Source: Pseudonocardia sp.
GTDB taxonomy: Bacteria > Actinomycetota > Actinomycetes > Mycobacteriales > Pseudonocardiaceae
DNA: 64,000 nucleotides
Direction of reading: 5' to 3'
NCBI GenBank assembly: GCA_025869365.1
Contig: JAOZVV010000173.1
Location: 62,001-126,000, forward strand
Shown: in pieces, positions 9,185 through 16,973 of the stretch
Layout: each line of letters starts with the position of its first letter
Numbering within the stretch: the stretch's first letter is position 1
Program-made: the position numbers and the translations under genes
Notes under the pieces: generated by a model
Database searches by the model: none
Seen by the model: the letters and a program-made list of their open reading frames with translations, nothing else
Told to the model about the DNA's origin: nothing

Positions 9185-9838
9185 GTGGAACGGCACATAG
9201 TCCTCGTCGCCCGGCCCACGCCGTCGGGTGTGGACGAGCGGTCGTTGGCCGCGCTGGCGGCGGGGGTCGCCGAGCGGGCCGGCCGTCCGGCCCGGGTCGC
9301 GTACCTGGACCAGGCGGATCCGTCGGTCGCGGCGGTGCTCGACGAGATCGCGGCGATCGCGGGTCCCCGCGACGAGGTCGTCCTCGTGCCCCTGGCCCTG
9401 CCGGCGGATGCGTACCTGCGCAACTGGGCCGCCCGCGCCGTCGCCCACTGGCACGAGTCCCGCGGAGCGGACCTGCACGTCGTCCTGAGCCCACCGCCCA
9501 CGGCCGCGCCCGGGATGGCGGATGTGCTGGCGGGCCTGGCACTCGGCGAGTCGACGCCCGTGGCGGTCAGCCCGGCTGCGTTCCGCAGTCCGGCCTGGTC
9601 GGTGCGCGAGGACCCCGCCCGGCACGTGCTGGTGTGCCGCGGGCCTCGGTGCACCGTCTACGGCGCGGGAGACACGCACCGTGCCCTCGCGGCCGCGGCA
9701 CGGGACCAGGACGTGCTGGTCACCCCGGTGGGGTGCCTCGGCCCGTGCAACCTCGGCCCGCTGGTCGTCGACAACCCCGCGGGGGAGTGGCACGAGTCCG
9801 TCGACGCCGAGCGGGCCCGCGCGCTGCTGGGCTCGTGA
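9185..9838 (+). CDS. CbiX-like chelatase domain fused to thioredoxin-like [2Fe-2S] ferredoxin domain
   Basis: About 217 residues in two parts. The N-terminal half (about 1-125) resembles the CbiX/SirB-type chelatase fold with VERHIVLVARPTP and VVLVPLALPADAYL. The C-terminal part has the cysteine pattern of thioredoxin-like [2Fe-2S] ferredoxins: LVCRGPRCTVYG and later VGCLGPCNLGPLVV. The GTG start at 9185 is supported by GGGGAGG six bases upstream. It converges with the riboswitch-controlled metal-type importer ending at 9928, so a role in cobalt or nickel handling or corrinoid assembly is a reasonable inference. Direct metal insertion into a tetrapyrrole is not proven by sequence, since chelatase histidines are hard to place. 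Confidence 0.75.
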   Translation: MERHIVLVARPTPSGVDERSLAALAAGVAERAGRPARVAYLDQADPSVAAVLDEIAAIAGPRDEVVLVPLALPADAYLRNWAARAVAHWHESRGADLHVVLSPPPTAAPGMADVLAGLALGESTPVAVSPAAFRSPAWSVREDPARHVLVCRGPRCTVYGAGDTHRALAAAARDQDVLVTPVGCLGPCNLGPLVVDNPAGEWHESVDAERARALLGS

Positions 9839-9927
9839 CCGACGCATCGCCCGCCGCTCGGGGGCCCGGATCCGCCGCGGCGCCGTCCGGTGACGGCCTG
9901 CCGCCGTCGCGGAGAGCCCCGACGTGG

Positions 9928-11460
9928 TCATCGTCGATCGGCTGCCGTGGCCTCCTCGCCCCCGGACGGCCCGCACCCGACGGGTGAGGGTTCGAGTTCC
10001 CGGAGGCAGCCGGAGCTCATGGTCAGGATCCGGTCCGCGTAACCCGCCAGGCGGGGTTCGTCGTGGCTGACGACGAGCAGCGCCGCGCCGGCGTCGGCGA
10101 TCTCGCGCAGGAGCGAGGTGATGGTGGCGGCGCTGGAGACGTCGAGGCTCGCGGTGGGTTCGTCGGCGATCAGCAGCGCCGGTCGGGCGACGAGCGCGCG
10201 GGCCACGGCGACGCGTTGGGCCTGGCCGACCGAGAGGCTGCCCGGGAGCCGATCGACGTCGATGTCCGCGAGACCGACCCGCTCCAGGGCGCGGGCGGCG
10301 AGTTCCCGTCGAGCGCGGCGGGAATGGCGTTCGGCCCGCGCGCGGAGGGGTTCGGTGAGGGTGCGCCACAGTGCCCACCGGCGGTCCAGGCTCGCGACCG
10401 GGTCCTGGAAGACCGGCATGACGTACCCGGGGCGCAGTGGGCGTCGGCGGCCCAGTGCTGCCGTGGCCCAGAGGTCGTGGCCGTCGAGGACGACCGTGCC
10501 GCTGTCGGGCCGTTCCATTCCTCCGACCAGGCGGGCGAGCGTGGATTTGCCCGATCCGGACCGGCCGAGCACCCCGACGATCTCGCCGCGGCGGATCGTG
10601 AGGTCAGCGCCGTCGACGGCGGTCGTCATGCCCCCGCGGTGGCGGTAGGACCGCGACACCGCCCGCACCTCGGCGACCACGGGCTCGGCGGATCGCACGG
10701 ACACGCGTCGGGGCCCGACGACGGCGGCGGCGACGAGATCGATCGTCTCCGGCGCGGTGGGTGCGCGCAGGAGCTCGGTCGCGGCGCCGCGCTCGACGCC
10801 ACGCCCGTGGGCGAGGACGAGTACCGACGTGGCGTGACGGGCGACCAGGGCGAGGTCGTGGCTGATCAGCAGCAGTGCACCGCAGGTCCGCCGGACGAGG
10901 TCGAGGACGTCGTCGGCGAGCTCGGTGTCCAAGGCGCTGGTCGGCTCGTCGGCGAGGGTGAGGAGCGGGGTGTGGGCCGTGGCCGCGACGAGCGTGGCGC
11001 GCTGCAGCATGCCGCCGGACCACTGGTGCGGATGCTGTGCGGCCCGCGTGTCCGGATCGTCGATGCCCACCCCGGCCAGTGCGGAGGTCACCGCGCCGGC
11101 GGCTGGGCGCCGTCGGTGCACCGACCAGGCCTCGGTGACGTGGTGGTGCACCGTGCGCAGGGGATCGCACGCGGCGAAGGGGTCCTGGGGGACGTAGCCG
11201 ACGACCAGGCCGCGCAGCTCCCGGCGCACGTCCTCCGATGCGCCGAGGACCTCCCGCCCGCCCACCCGGATGCTCCCCGTCGTCCGGGTGCCGGCCGGTA
11301 GCAGGCCGAGGATCGCGCGGACGAGGGTGGTCTTGCCGCTGCCCGAACGGCCGACGACGGCGTAGGACTGCCCCTCCTCGATCCTGAGGTCGACCTGGTC
11401 GAGGGCGCGGTGGCCACCGGGGTAGGTGACGGTGAGGGACTCGACGACGAGGGGGGTCAC
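9928..11460 (-). CDS. ABC transporter ATPase with two fused nucleotide-binding domains (peptide/nickel type)
   Basis: A 510-residue protein carrying both ATPases of a peptide/nickel (OppDF/NikDE) importer. Domain 1 has Walker A GRSGSGKTT near residue 38, signature QWSGGMLQRATLVA and Walker B LLTLADEPTSALD. Domain 2 has GRSGSGKST near 300, signature SLSVGQAQRVAVARA and LLIADEPTASLD. The second signature reads LSVGQ rather than LSGGQ. GTG 11460 overlaps the permease stop as GTGA, indicating translational coupling. It is the last gene of the operon behind the cobalamin riboswitch. The long frame upstream of 11460 only shadows the permease. Cobalt or nickel import is inferred from the riboswitch. 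Confidence 0.88.
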   Translation of the reverse strand: MTPLVVESLTVTYPGGHRALDQVDLRIEEGQSYAVVGRSGSGKTTLVRAILGLLPAGTRTTGSIRVGGREVLGASEDVRRELRGLVVGYVPQDPFAACDPLRTVHHHVTEAWSVHRRRPAAGAVTSALAGVGIDDPDTRAAQHPHQWSGGMLQRATLVAATAHTPLLTLADEPTSALDTELADDVLDLVRRTCGALLLISHDLALVARHATSVLVLAHGRGVERGAATELLRAPTAPETIDLVAAAVVGPRRVSVRSAEPVVAEVRAVSRSYRHRGGMTTAVDGADLTIRRGEIVGVLGRSGSGKSTLARLVGGMERPDSGTVVLDGHDLWATAALGRRRPLRPGYVMPVFQDPVASLDRRWALWRTLTEPLRARAERHSRRARRELAARALERVGLADIDVDRLPGSLSVGQAQRVAVARALVARPALLIADEPTASLDVSSAATITSLLREIADAGAALLVVSHDEPRLAGYADRILTMSSGCLRELEPSPVGCGPSGGEEATAADRR

Positions 11461-12341
11461 GAGGGCCTGCCGGGGTCGGTGGCGTCGCGCAGCGCGTCGC
11501 TGATCAGGGCGGCTGCGGTGACCGAGAGGATGAGGCCCAGGCCGGGCCCGATCAGTTGCCAGGGTGCGTAGGCGAAGGTGTTGCGGCCGTCGGAGAGCAT
11601 GTTGCCCCACTCCGCGGTCGGGGGCTGGGCGCCGAGCCCGAGGAACGAGAGCCCGCCGAGCGCGAGGACGGTCTCGCCGAGGCCGAGGGTGGCCGCGACC
11701 AGGACCTGCGAGGTCGCAGCGGGTACGACGTGGCCGATCGTGGTGCGGATCGGGCCGATGCCGGCCATCCGGGCGGCGACGACGTCCGGTCGGCGGGCGC
11801 TGCCGCGGGCGACGCTGCGGGCCAGCCGGGCCAGGCCGGCCCAGCTCGTCGCGGACATCGCGAGCACGAGGTTCCAGAAGCCGGGGCCGAGGACCCCGAC
11901 GACGGCGAGGGTCAGGACCAGCGCGGGGAGCCCGAGCAGGACGTCGGTGGCGCGGGTCAGGACGGTGTCGACGATCCCGCCGACGGCGCCGGCGAGGGTC
12001 CCGACGATCAGGCCGACGGCTGCCGCGATGGTCATGACGAGCAGCGCCGCGCCGAGGGAGGCCTGCGCGCCGACGACGCTCCGTGCGAGCAGGTCCCGGC
12101 CGGCCTGGTCGGTCCCGAACGGGTGCGACGCGCTGGGCGCGGCCAGCTGGTCGGTGTAGTCCGGCAGGTTCGGGTCCGGGACGAACCAGGGCCCGACCAG
12201 CGCCAGGAGGACGAGGACCATGGCGAGGGCCAACCCCACGCGGGCGGCCGGCCTGCGCAGCAGGGCACGCCACACACCGCGCCGGGCGTCCGGGAACGGT
12301 TCCGGCACGCCCGCTCTGGTGAGGATCCCGAGGGCGCTCAC
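11457..12341 (-). CDS. ABC transporter permease, DppC/NikC type
   Basis: A 294-residue inner membrane permease of the peptide/nickel family. After a cytoplasmic N-terminus, a first membrane helix lies at about residues 34-54, followed by the usual HPFGTDQAGRDLLARSVVGA family motif. Four to five further helices follow, and the ATPase-coupling loop AARMAGIGPIRTTIGHVVPAA lies near residue 195. The GTG start at 12341 overlaps the upstream permease stop as GTGA. It belongs to the five-part operon running from the binding protein at 14886 to the fused ATPase. The substrate is inferred to be cobalt/nickel or a metallophore because of the B12 riboswitch; sequence alone does not exclude peptides. Confidence 0.88.
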   Translation of the reverse strand: MSALGILTRAGVPEPFPDARRGVWRALLRRPAARVGLALAMVLVLLALVGPWFVPDPNLPDYTDQLAAPSASHPFGTDQAGRDLLARSVVGAQASLGAALLVMTIAAAVGLIVGTLAGAVGGIVDTVLTRATDVLLGLPALVLTLAVVGVLGPGFWNLVLAMSATSWAGLARLARSVARGSARRPDVVAARMAGIGPIRTTIGHVVPAATSQVLVAATLGLGETVLALGGLSFLGLGAQPPTAEWGNMLSDGRNTFAYAPWQLIGPGLGLILSVTAAALISDALRDATDPGRPS

Positions 12342-13276
12342 GATGACGTGCGCTGCCGCAGGCGCGGGTCGATCGCGGCGCAGACGAGGTCGACGAGCAG
12401 GCTCATGACGACGTAGACGACCACGGCGACGAGGGTGAACCCCACGACGACGGGCATGTCCCGGGCGTTGATCGCCTCGACGGTGTAGCGGCCGATACCG
12501 GGCCAGGTGAACACGCTCTCGACGATCGGCGCCCCGCCGATCAGCGCGGCCGAGCCCAGCCCGATCATGGTGAGGAACGGTGGGGCGGCGTTGGGGAGCT
12601 GGTGCACCCGTAGCCGCCGCCGGCGGCTCGCGCCCCGGGCCGCGCTGACCTGCAGGTAGGGGGCGGACCGCGCTTCCAGGAGGCTGGTCCGCAACACCCG
12701 TGACCAGCCCGCCGCGGAGGCGAGTGCGAGGGTCAGGGCCGGGAGGAACACCGTCGCCCACGTCCCGTCGGCGATCACCCTGCCGAGCCCGGCGCGGACG
12801 ACGAGCACGTCCAGGACCACCACCCCGAGCACGAAGCTGGGCACGACGAGCATCACCAGCGCGACCGCCCGCGCCGCGACGTCGGGCCAACGACCCGGAG
12901 CCGCGGCCGCGGCCGCGCCGAGCACCAGTGCGAGCGCGACGGCCAGGACGAGGGCGGCCCCGGTGAGGCGCAGGGTGGCAGGGAGACGGGTGACGAACTC
13001 CTGGATCACCGGGCTGCCCGTGCGCCAGGAGATGCCGAGGTCCCCGGTGAGCACGCCGCCGGCCCAGCGGGCGAACCGGACCACGAGTGGATCGTCGAGC
13101 CGCAGTTCCTCGCGGACGGCGGCGATCGCGGGCGGGCTCGGTTCGGTGATCCCGCGTGCCTCCAGCACCCGGCGGGCCGGATCACCCGGGGTGACCGCGA
13201 GCATCCCGAAGACCAGCACCCCCGCCCCGGCCAGGGTGACGAACGCCTGGCCGAGGCGGCGGAGGACGACCGCCAA
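12338..13276 (-). CDS. ABC transporter permease, DppB/NikB type
   Basis: The membrane partner of the NikC-like permease, about 312 residues. It starts LAVVLRRLGQAFVTLAGAGV with the first helix, then the large extracellular loop motif VREELRLDDPLVVRFARWAGG. Conserved GDLGISWRTGSPV follows, then helices and the coupling loop SAARGASRRRRLRVHQLPNA. The start is uncertain. TTG 13276, three bases after the binding-protein stop, gives the usual N-terminus. GTG 13324 would add 16 residues and overlap the previous gene by 46 bases. Neither has a good Shine-Dalgarno, which suggests translational coupling. Confidence 0.85.
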   Translation of the reverse strand: MAVVLRRLGQAFVTLAGAGVLVFGMLAVTPGDPARRVLEARGITEPSPPAIAAVREELRLDDPLVVRFARWAGGVLTGDLGISWRTGSPVIQEFVTRLPATLRLTGAALVLAVALALVLGAAAAAAPGRWPDVAARAVALVMLVVPSFVLGVVVLDVLVVRAGLGRVIADGTWATVFLPALTLALASAAGWSRVLRTSLLEARSAPYLQVSAARGASRRRRLRVHQLPNAAPPFLTMIGLGSAALIGGAPIVESVFTWPGIGRYTVEAINARDMPVVVGFTLVAVVVYVVMSLLVDLVCAAIDPRLRQRTSS

Positions 13277-13278
13277 CG

Positions 13279-14886
13279 TCAGCCGGCCGCGGAGGCGGCA
13301 GGGCCGGTGCGGGCGTCGACCCACAGGTTGGAGATCGGGACCTGGTAGTCCTTCCAGGCCGGCCCGGTGACGACCGCCGGAAGGCGGGTGCCGAGGTAGC
13401 CGAGGTAGCCGTTGTCGGCGACCCGGCGCTGGATCCGGCGGAGGAGATCGTCCCTGGACGACGCGTTCAGCTCCACTGCGACCTCGTCGATGAGCGAGTC
13501 GAGGACCGGGTCGGCGGTGCCGGTGGCATTGCTGGGGCCGTCGGAACGCAGATAGTTGATCAGCGGGGTGACGTGGTCACCGCCGAAGGACACGAACCCG
13601 TTGCCCGCCACCGCGGCGTGCCAGCCCGTCTTCTCCTCCAGCGCCGAGGTGATGTCGGGAACCTGCTCGATCTCCACGCCGACCCCGAGCTCGGCCAGCT
13701 GGGCCTGCACGGCCAGGGCCAGGGCGCCGGAGTCCGGCTGCTGCGGGTAGGTCAGCAGCGAGAAGCGGAGCGGCGTGCCCGCCCGGCTGCGGGGACCGGT
13801 TCCCGCGCGGGTCCAGCCCGCCTGATCCAGCAGGGCACCGGCTGCGGCGACGTCGGTCGACTGGGTCTTCTCCGCCCACGGACGGGAATCGGTGTACAGC
13901 CCGGTGGCCGGCACGTAGAGCTTGTTCATCACCTGGTCGGCGAGCTGGTCGTAGTCGATTCCCGCGTACACGGCCCGCCGGACGAGCGGGTCGTCGAAGG
14001 GAGCCTCGCGCTGGTTGAGTTCCAGCATGAAGGTCGGACCGAGCGGCTGCCCGGTCACGTAGAACGAGTCCGTGCGGTCCTTCAGGGTCGGCGCCGAGGC
14101 GGTGGGCGGATACAGCGCGATGTCCGCCTCGCCGGCCTGAACCGCCTGGATACGGGCGGAGACCTCGGGCACGAACCGCACGGTCAGGTCCTGCAGACCG
14201 GGCGGGCCGCCCCAGTAGTCGGGACGGGGGGAGAGCTGCATCGACTCGGTGTCGAGGCTGTCCACGACATAGGGAGCGGTGAACAGGCCCGCCTTCAGCA
14301 GATCCGCCGCGGGGGCGCCGGACGCGACGTGTCGCTGGTAGGCGGCGACGTCGTAGACCGGGACCATCGACTCGTCCGCGAGCAGCGACGGCACGTTCGG
14401 GGCCGGGCGCGTGGTCGTGAGCGTGGCTTCGAGCGGCCCGGTCGCCGTGGCCGACGCACCGGGTAGCGCTGCTGTGAGATCGGGGTTGTCGGCCAGTTGA
14501 GCGGCCAGCAGCGCTGCGAGCGCGGTGCCGTCGAGGGCCGAGGTGTTCTGGAACGTGATGCCCGGCCGCAGGGTCAGGACCCAGGACAGCGGCTGCGGGT
14601 TGGTCAGCGAGTCGAGGACCCAGGGGCTCGGGGCGCCTCCGCGCTCGGGCCGCATCAGGAGCTCGATGTAGCCGAACTCCGGGCCCCAGTACCCGTTCTC
14701 CAACGGGTCGAGATCGTCGATCGCGAAACCGGTGGCCAGGGTGAGGGTGGTCGGCCGTGGGGCCGACTCCGGCGGCGCTCCCGTCGTCGCACAACCGGCG
14801 AGGACCGCGGCGGCGAGGGCCAGCACGACGACGGCGCGCCGTCGTCGGGACAGGGGCCGTCGGGGCAGGGGGTAGCGCAACTTCAT
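13279..14886 (-). CDS. ABC transporter substrate-binding lipoprotein, family 5
   Basis: A 535-residue extracellular solute-binding protein of the peptide/nickel class (SBP_bac_5). The N-terminus is basic, then a hydrophobic segment and a lipobox LAGC at about residue 32, so it should be a membrane-anchored lipoprotein. Inside are family landmarks such as WVLTLRPGITFQNTS, ELNQREAPFDDPLVRRAVY and SRPWAEKT. ATG 14886 was chosen because GGAGAGG lies nine bases upstream; a GTG at 14907 would lie upstream of that Shine-Dalgarno. It is the first gene after the cobalamin riboswitch, which makes cobalt, nickel or a complexed form the likely ligand. Confidence 0.9.
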   Translation of the reverse strand: MKLRYPLPRRPLSRRRRAVVVLALAAAVLAGCATTGAPPESAPRPTTLTLATGFAIDDLDPLENGYWGPEFGYIELLMRPERGGAPSPWVLDSLTNPQPLSWVLTLRPGITFQNTSALDGTALAALLAAQLADNPDLTAALPGASATATGPLEATLTTTRPAPNVPSLLADESMVPVYDVAAYQRHVASGAPAADLLKAGLFTAPYVVDSLDTESMQLSPRPDYWGGPPGLQDLTVRFVPEVSARIQAVQAGEADIALYPPTASAPTLKDRTDSFYVTGQPLGPTFMLELNQREAPFDDPLVRRAVYAGIDYDQLADQVMNKLYVPATGLYTDSRPWAEKTQSTDVAAAGALLDQAGWTRAGTGPRSRAGTPLRFSLLTYPQQPDSGALALAVQAQLAELGVGVEIEQVPDITSALEEKTGWHAAVAGNGFVSFGGDHVTPLINYLRSDGPSNATGTADPVLDSLIDEVAVELNASSRDDLLRRIQRRVADNGYLGYLGTRLPAVVTGPAWKDYQVPISNLWVDARTGPAASAAG

Positions 14887-14929
14887 CGGGCGTCGCCTCT
14901 CCAGCACTTCGTGGATGACTGCGTACGTC

Positions 14930-15105
14930 GTGGCCGGTCTCCTGGCTGACGGGCGACGTCCGGGGGACGTCGGTCCGCTCCGCCTTCCCGGGGGTGAACC
15001 CAGTGGCTGCCGGCACCCTCTCCCGGCGTGGAACGGACGAACCCGATCACAGTGGCGAAGGCCGCGTCGGTGTCACACCGACTTCCCGATCACCACGACC
15101 AGCTG
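14930..15105 (-). promoter_or_regulatory. cobalamin (adenosylcobalamin) riboswitch
   Basis: Read on the minus strand, this leader contains an exact match to the B12-box consensus, AGCCAGGAGACCGGCC (complement at 14932-14947). Upstream it has the other conserved blocks in the right order: a GGGAAGTCGGTGTGA start, CTTCGCCACTGTGATC, GCCGGCAGCCACTGG and CCGGGAAGGC. It ends about 45 bases before the ATG of the substrate-binding protein at 14886. When corrinoid is plentiful it should fold and switch off the importer operon, as known for B12 riboswitches. I see no strong terminator stem after it, so control of translation initiation is more likely than attenuation. Confidence 0.93.
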
Positions 15106-15134
15106 AAGCTAGCAGTCGGACATGCTGCCGAGAA

Positions 15135-15157
15135 GTGACGAACCTCGCGAACGTCAC
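15135..15157. promoter_or_regulatory. candidate operator, 6-bp inverted repeat upstream of the riboswitch
   Basis: GTGACG and CGTCAC form a perfect inverted repeat separated by 11 bases (AACCTCGCGAA). It lies about 30 bases upstream of the 5' end of the cobalamin riboswitch, where the promoter of the importer operon should be. The binding factor is unknown. It could also be chance in GC-rich DNA. Confidence 0.35.
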
Positions 15158-15243
15158 GGGTGCCCGGCATGTCGCGACCTGCCGCGCGGCGCGTAGGCCC
15201 TGGTCAGGGCACTGGACCGCGGAGACCTCGCCCCCGATGGTCA

Positions 15244-15260
15244 TTGCACGATCATTGCAT
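15244..15260. promoter_or_regulatory. candidate Nur box (nickel-responsive Fur-family site)
   Basis: TTGCAC-GATCA-TTGCAT matches the TTGCAA-N5-TTGCAA pattern remembered for the Streptomyces nickel regulator Nur, differing only at the last base of each half. A third half-site TTGCAG follows at 15261-15266. It lies between the NiCoT gene end (15305) and the riboswitch, upstream of the metal-importer operon. No nur gene is seen in this window. Confidence 0.4.
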
Positions 15261-15269
15261 TTGCAGATG

Positions 15270-15289
15270 ATCCCCAGTAGTGCGGGGAT
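15270..15289. terminator. small hairpin downstream of the NiCoT gene
   Basis: ATCCCC and GGGGAT form a 6-bp stem with an 8-base loop just after the NiCoT stop codon at 15305. It lacks a T-tract and could be a weak terminator or a regulatory dyad overlapping the Nur-like region. Confidence 0.3.
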
Positions 15290-15304
15290 ACGGGCCCGCT
15301 CGGG

Positions 15305-16477
15305 TCAGCTCTCCGCGTCGGGGCGATGGTCGGAGGCGGGCGTGTCCGCGCTCCCGCGGAGCGGGGTCGACCACCGCTCCTCCACGTGTCCGAACCGCCA
15401 CACGGCCAGGGCGACGAGCCAGGACAGGGCGAACAGCGCCACGATGCCGTAGCCGGCGTAGTCGAGGGGGATCGACGCGATCGCCGCCAGCGGGCCCGTC
15501 TCGATCCCGGCCTCGTCGACGATCACCGAGACGAGCTCGATGGTGCCGATGACCAGGGCGACCGCCACGGAGATGGCGGTGATGGTGATGTTGTAGAAGA
15601 CCTTGCGGACCGGCTTGGCGAAGGCCCAGCCGTAGGCGAAGTTCATGAAGACGCCGTCGAGGGTGTCCATCAGGCACATGCCGGCGGCGAACAGGATCGG
15701 CAGCACCAGGATCGCGTAGAACGGCAGGTCGAAGGCGGCGGTCCCGCCGGCCAGGACGAGGAGGCCGACCTCGGTGGCCGTGTCGAAGCCCAGGCCGAAC
15801 AGGACGCCGACCGGGTAGATCTGCCAGGGCCTGGTGATCGACCTGGTGAGCCCGCCGAGGAAGCGGTTCATGAAGCCTCGGTTGTCGAGCCGGTCCTCGA
15901 GCTCGCGCTCGTCGAAGTCGCCGCGGCGCATCCGACGGAAGATCGCGACGATGCCGACGAGGACGATCAGGTTGAGGATCCCGATGACCCAGAGGAACAC
16001 CCCGGAGACCGAGGCGCCGATGATCCCGGTGACGGAGTGCAGCGGGGACGAGTCGTCCTCGACCTCGCCGGCGAGGGCGCGCACGCCGACGGAGAGCAGG
16101 AACACGAGCAGGAACACGATCGTCGAGTGGCCGAGGGAGAACCAGAACCCGACGGACAGCGGGCGGCGTCGGCCCTCGCCGCGGTCGGCGAGAAGCGTGC
16201 GGGTGGTGTTGTCCACGGCGGCGATGTGGTCGGCGTCGAAGGCGTGCCGCAGTCCGAAGGTGTAGGCGAGGATGCCGACACCCACGGTGTAGGCGCCGGA
16301 CTGGCCCAGGTCGTAGTGCTCCGGAATCACGACGGTGATGAGGACGCCGAATCCGACAATGTGGAGAAGGGCGATGAAGGAAACCATTCCGGCGATCGAC
16401 CGCCGGTCCTGACGGCTCAGCGATCGTCGAATGCCGGACCAGCGACTCGTGCGGGAAGACAGCGCGGAAGTAGTCAT
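15305..16477 (-). CDS. NiCoT-family nickel/cobalt transporter
   Basis: A 390-residue membrane permease for Ni2+ or Co2+. The family signature RHAFDADHIAAVDNTTR lies in the second transmembrane helix, and the later motifs LGFDTATEVGLLVLAG and GMCLMDTLDGVFMNFAYGWA are also intact. About eight hydrophobic helices are visible. ATG 16477 follows GGTGAGG; an upstream in-frame start at 16534 would add 19 residues without family similarity. It is transcribed toward the B12-riboswitch operon, so two metal-uptake systems sit in tandem. Which metal it prefers cannot be read from sequence; the setting suggests cobalt and/or nickel. Confidence 0.93.
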   Translation of the reverse strand: MTTSALSSRTSRWSGIRRSLSRQDRRSIAGMVSFIALLHIVGFGVLITVVIPEHYDLGQSGAYTVGVGILAYTFGLRHAFDADHIAAVDNTTRTLLADRGEGRRRPLSVGFWFSLGHSTIVFLLVFLLSVGVRALAGEVEDDSSPLHSVTGIIGASVSGVFLWVIGILNLIVLVGIVAIFRRMRRGDFDERELEDRLDNRGFMNRFLGGLTRSITRPWQIYPVGVLFGLGFDTATEVGLLVLAGGTAAFDLPFYAILVLPILFAAGMCLMDTLDGVFMNFAYGWAFAKPVRKVFYNITITAISVAVALVIGTIELVSVIVDEAGIETGPLAAIASIPLDYAGYGIVALFALSWLVALAVWRFGHVEERWSTPLRGSADTPASDHRPDAES

Positions 16478-16973
16478 GAGGGCCTCACCGGAACACCGAT
16501 CGCCGCTGCTCACAGGGTGAACCCTGATGTGCACGTTCGACCGGAAACCTACTCAGCGTGCTTTGGCTTTTGCAAGACGCTGGCGTAAGGATGCCGGGTA
16601 ATGCGCATGATCGACCGGTTGCGGGAAATAGGCGCTATGCCGTCTTCGGCTGTTCTCCGGGTCACGTCGCAATGGAGTGCGGGCGGCATTTCGTGCAGTG
16701 ACCGTGGAGCGCGACGCCCACCCGGCAGCGAAACGGGGCCGGCTCCGCCGTCGGGCCGCCCCGTTCCTCGTCCGCTCGATCCGCTCCGACCTGCGTGCCC
16801 TGACGCCGGACACACGCGTGACGCCGACCACGGCCGCCGTCATGACCACATTCGGACTCGGCGTCCACGCGTCAAGAACCCGCTCGGAGGGCTGCGCGAG
16901 GTGAAGGTGAGGGCGCATACCTGGGTCGTGGCGCCGGAGCGGCGCCCCACCCGATGCCCGAAACGGAGTCCCG
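16478..16973. other. 496-bp intergenic region between NiCoT gene and lysA
   Basis: The region contains the divergent control regions. An inverted repeat CAGGGT-GA-ACCCTG lies at 16513-16526 in the leader of the NiCoT gene. A TTGCAA half-site at 16570-16575 is followed after five bases by TGGCGT, a half-matched Nur-like arrangement. A short open frame at about 16698-16904 (+) has no Shine-Dalgarno and no recognisable motif, so I do not call it a gene. I see no riboswitch here. Confidence 0.4.

Noticed and set aside
16478-16600. Possible second riboswitch or Nur box before the NiCoT gene
   Set aside because: No B12-box or other conserved riboswitch blocks are present, and only one half (TTGCAA) of the Nur pattern matches; the second half is TGGCGT.
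16662-16904. Short open frames on both strands before lysA
   Set aside because: No Shine-Dalgarno, no recognisable domain, and arginine-rich translations typical of shadows. I mention the region only as intergenic.
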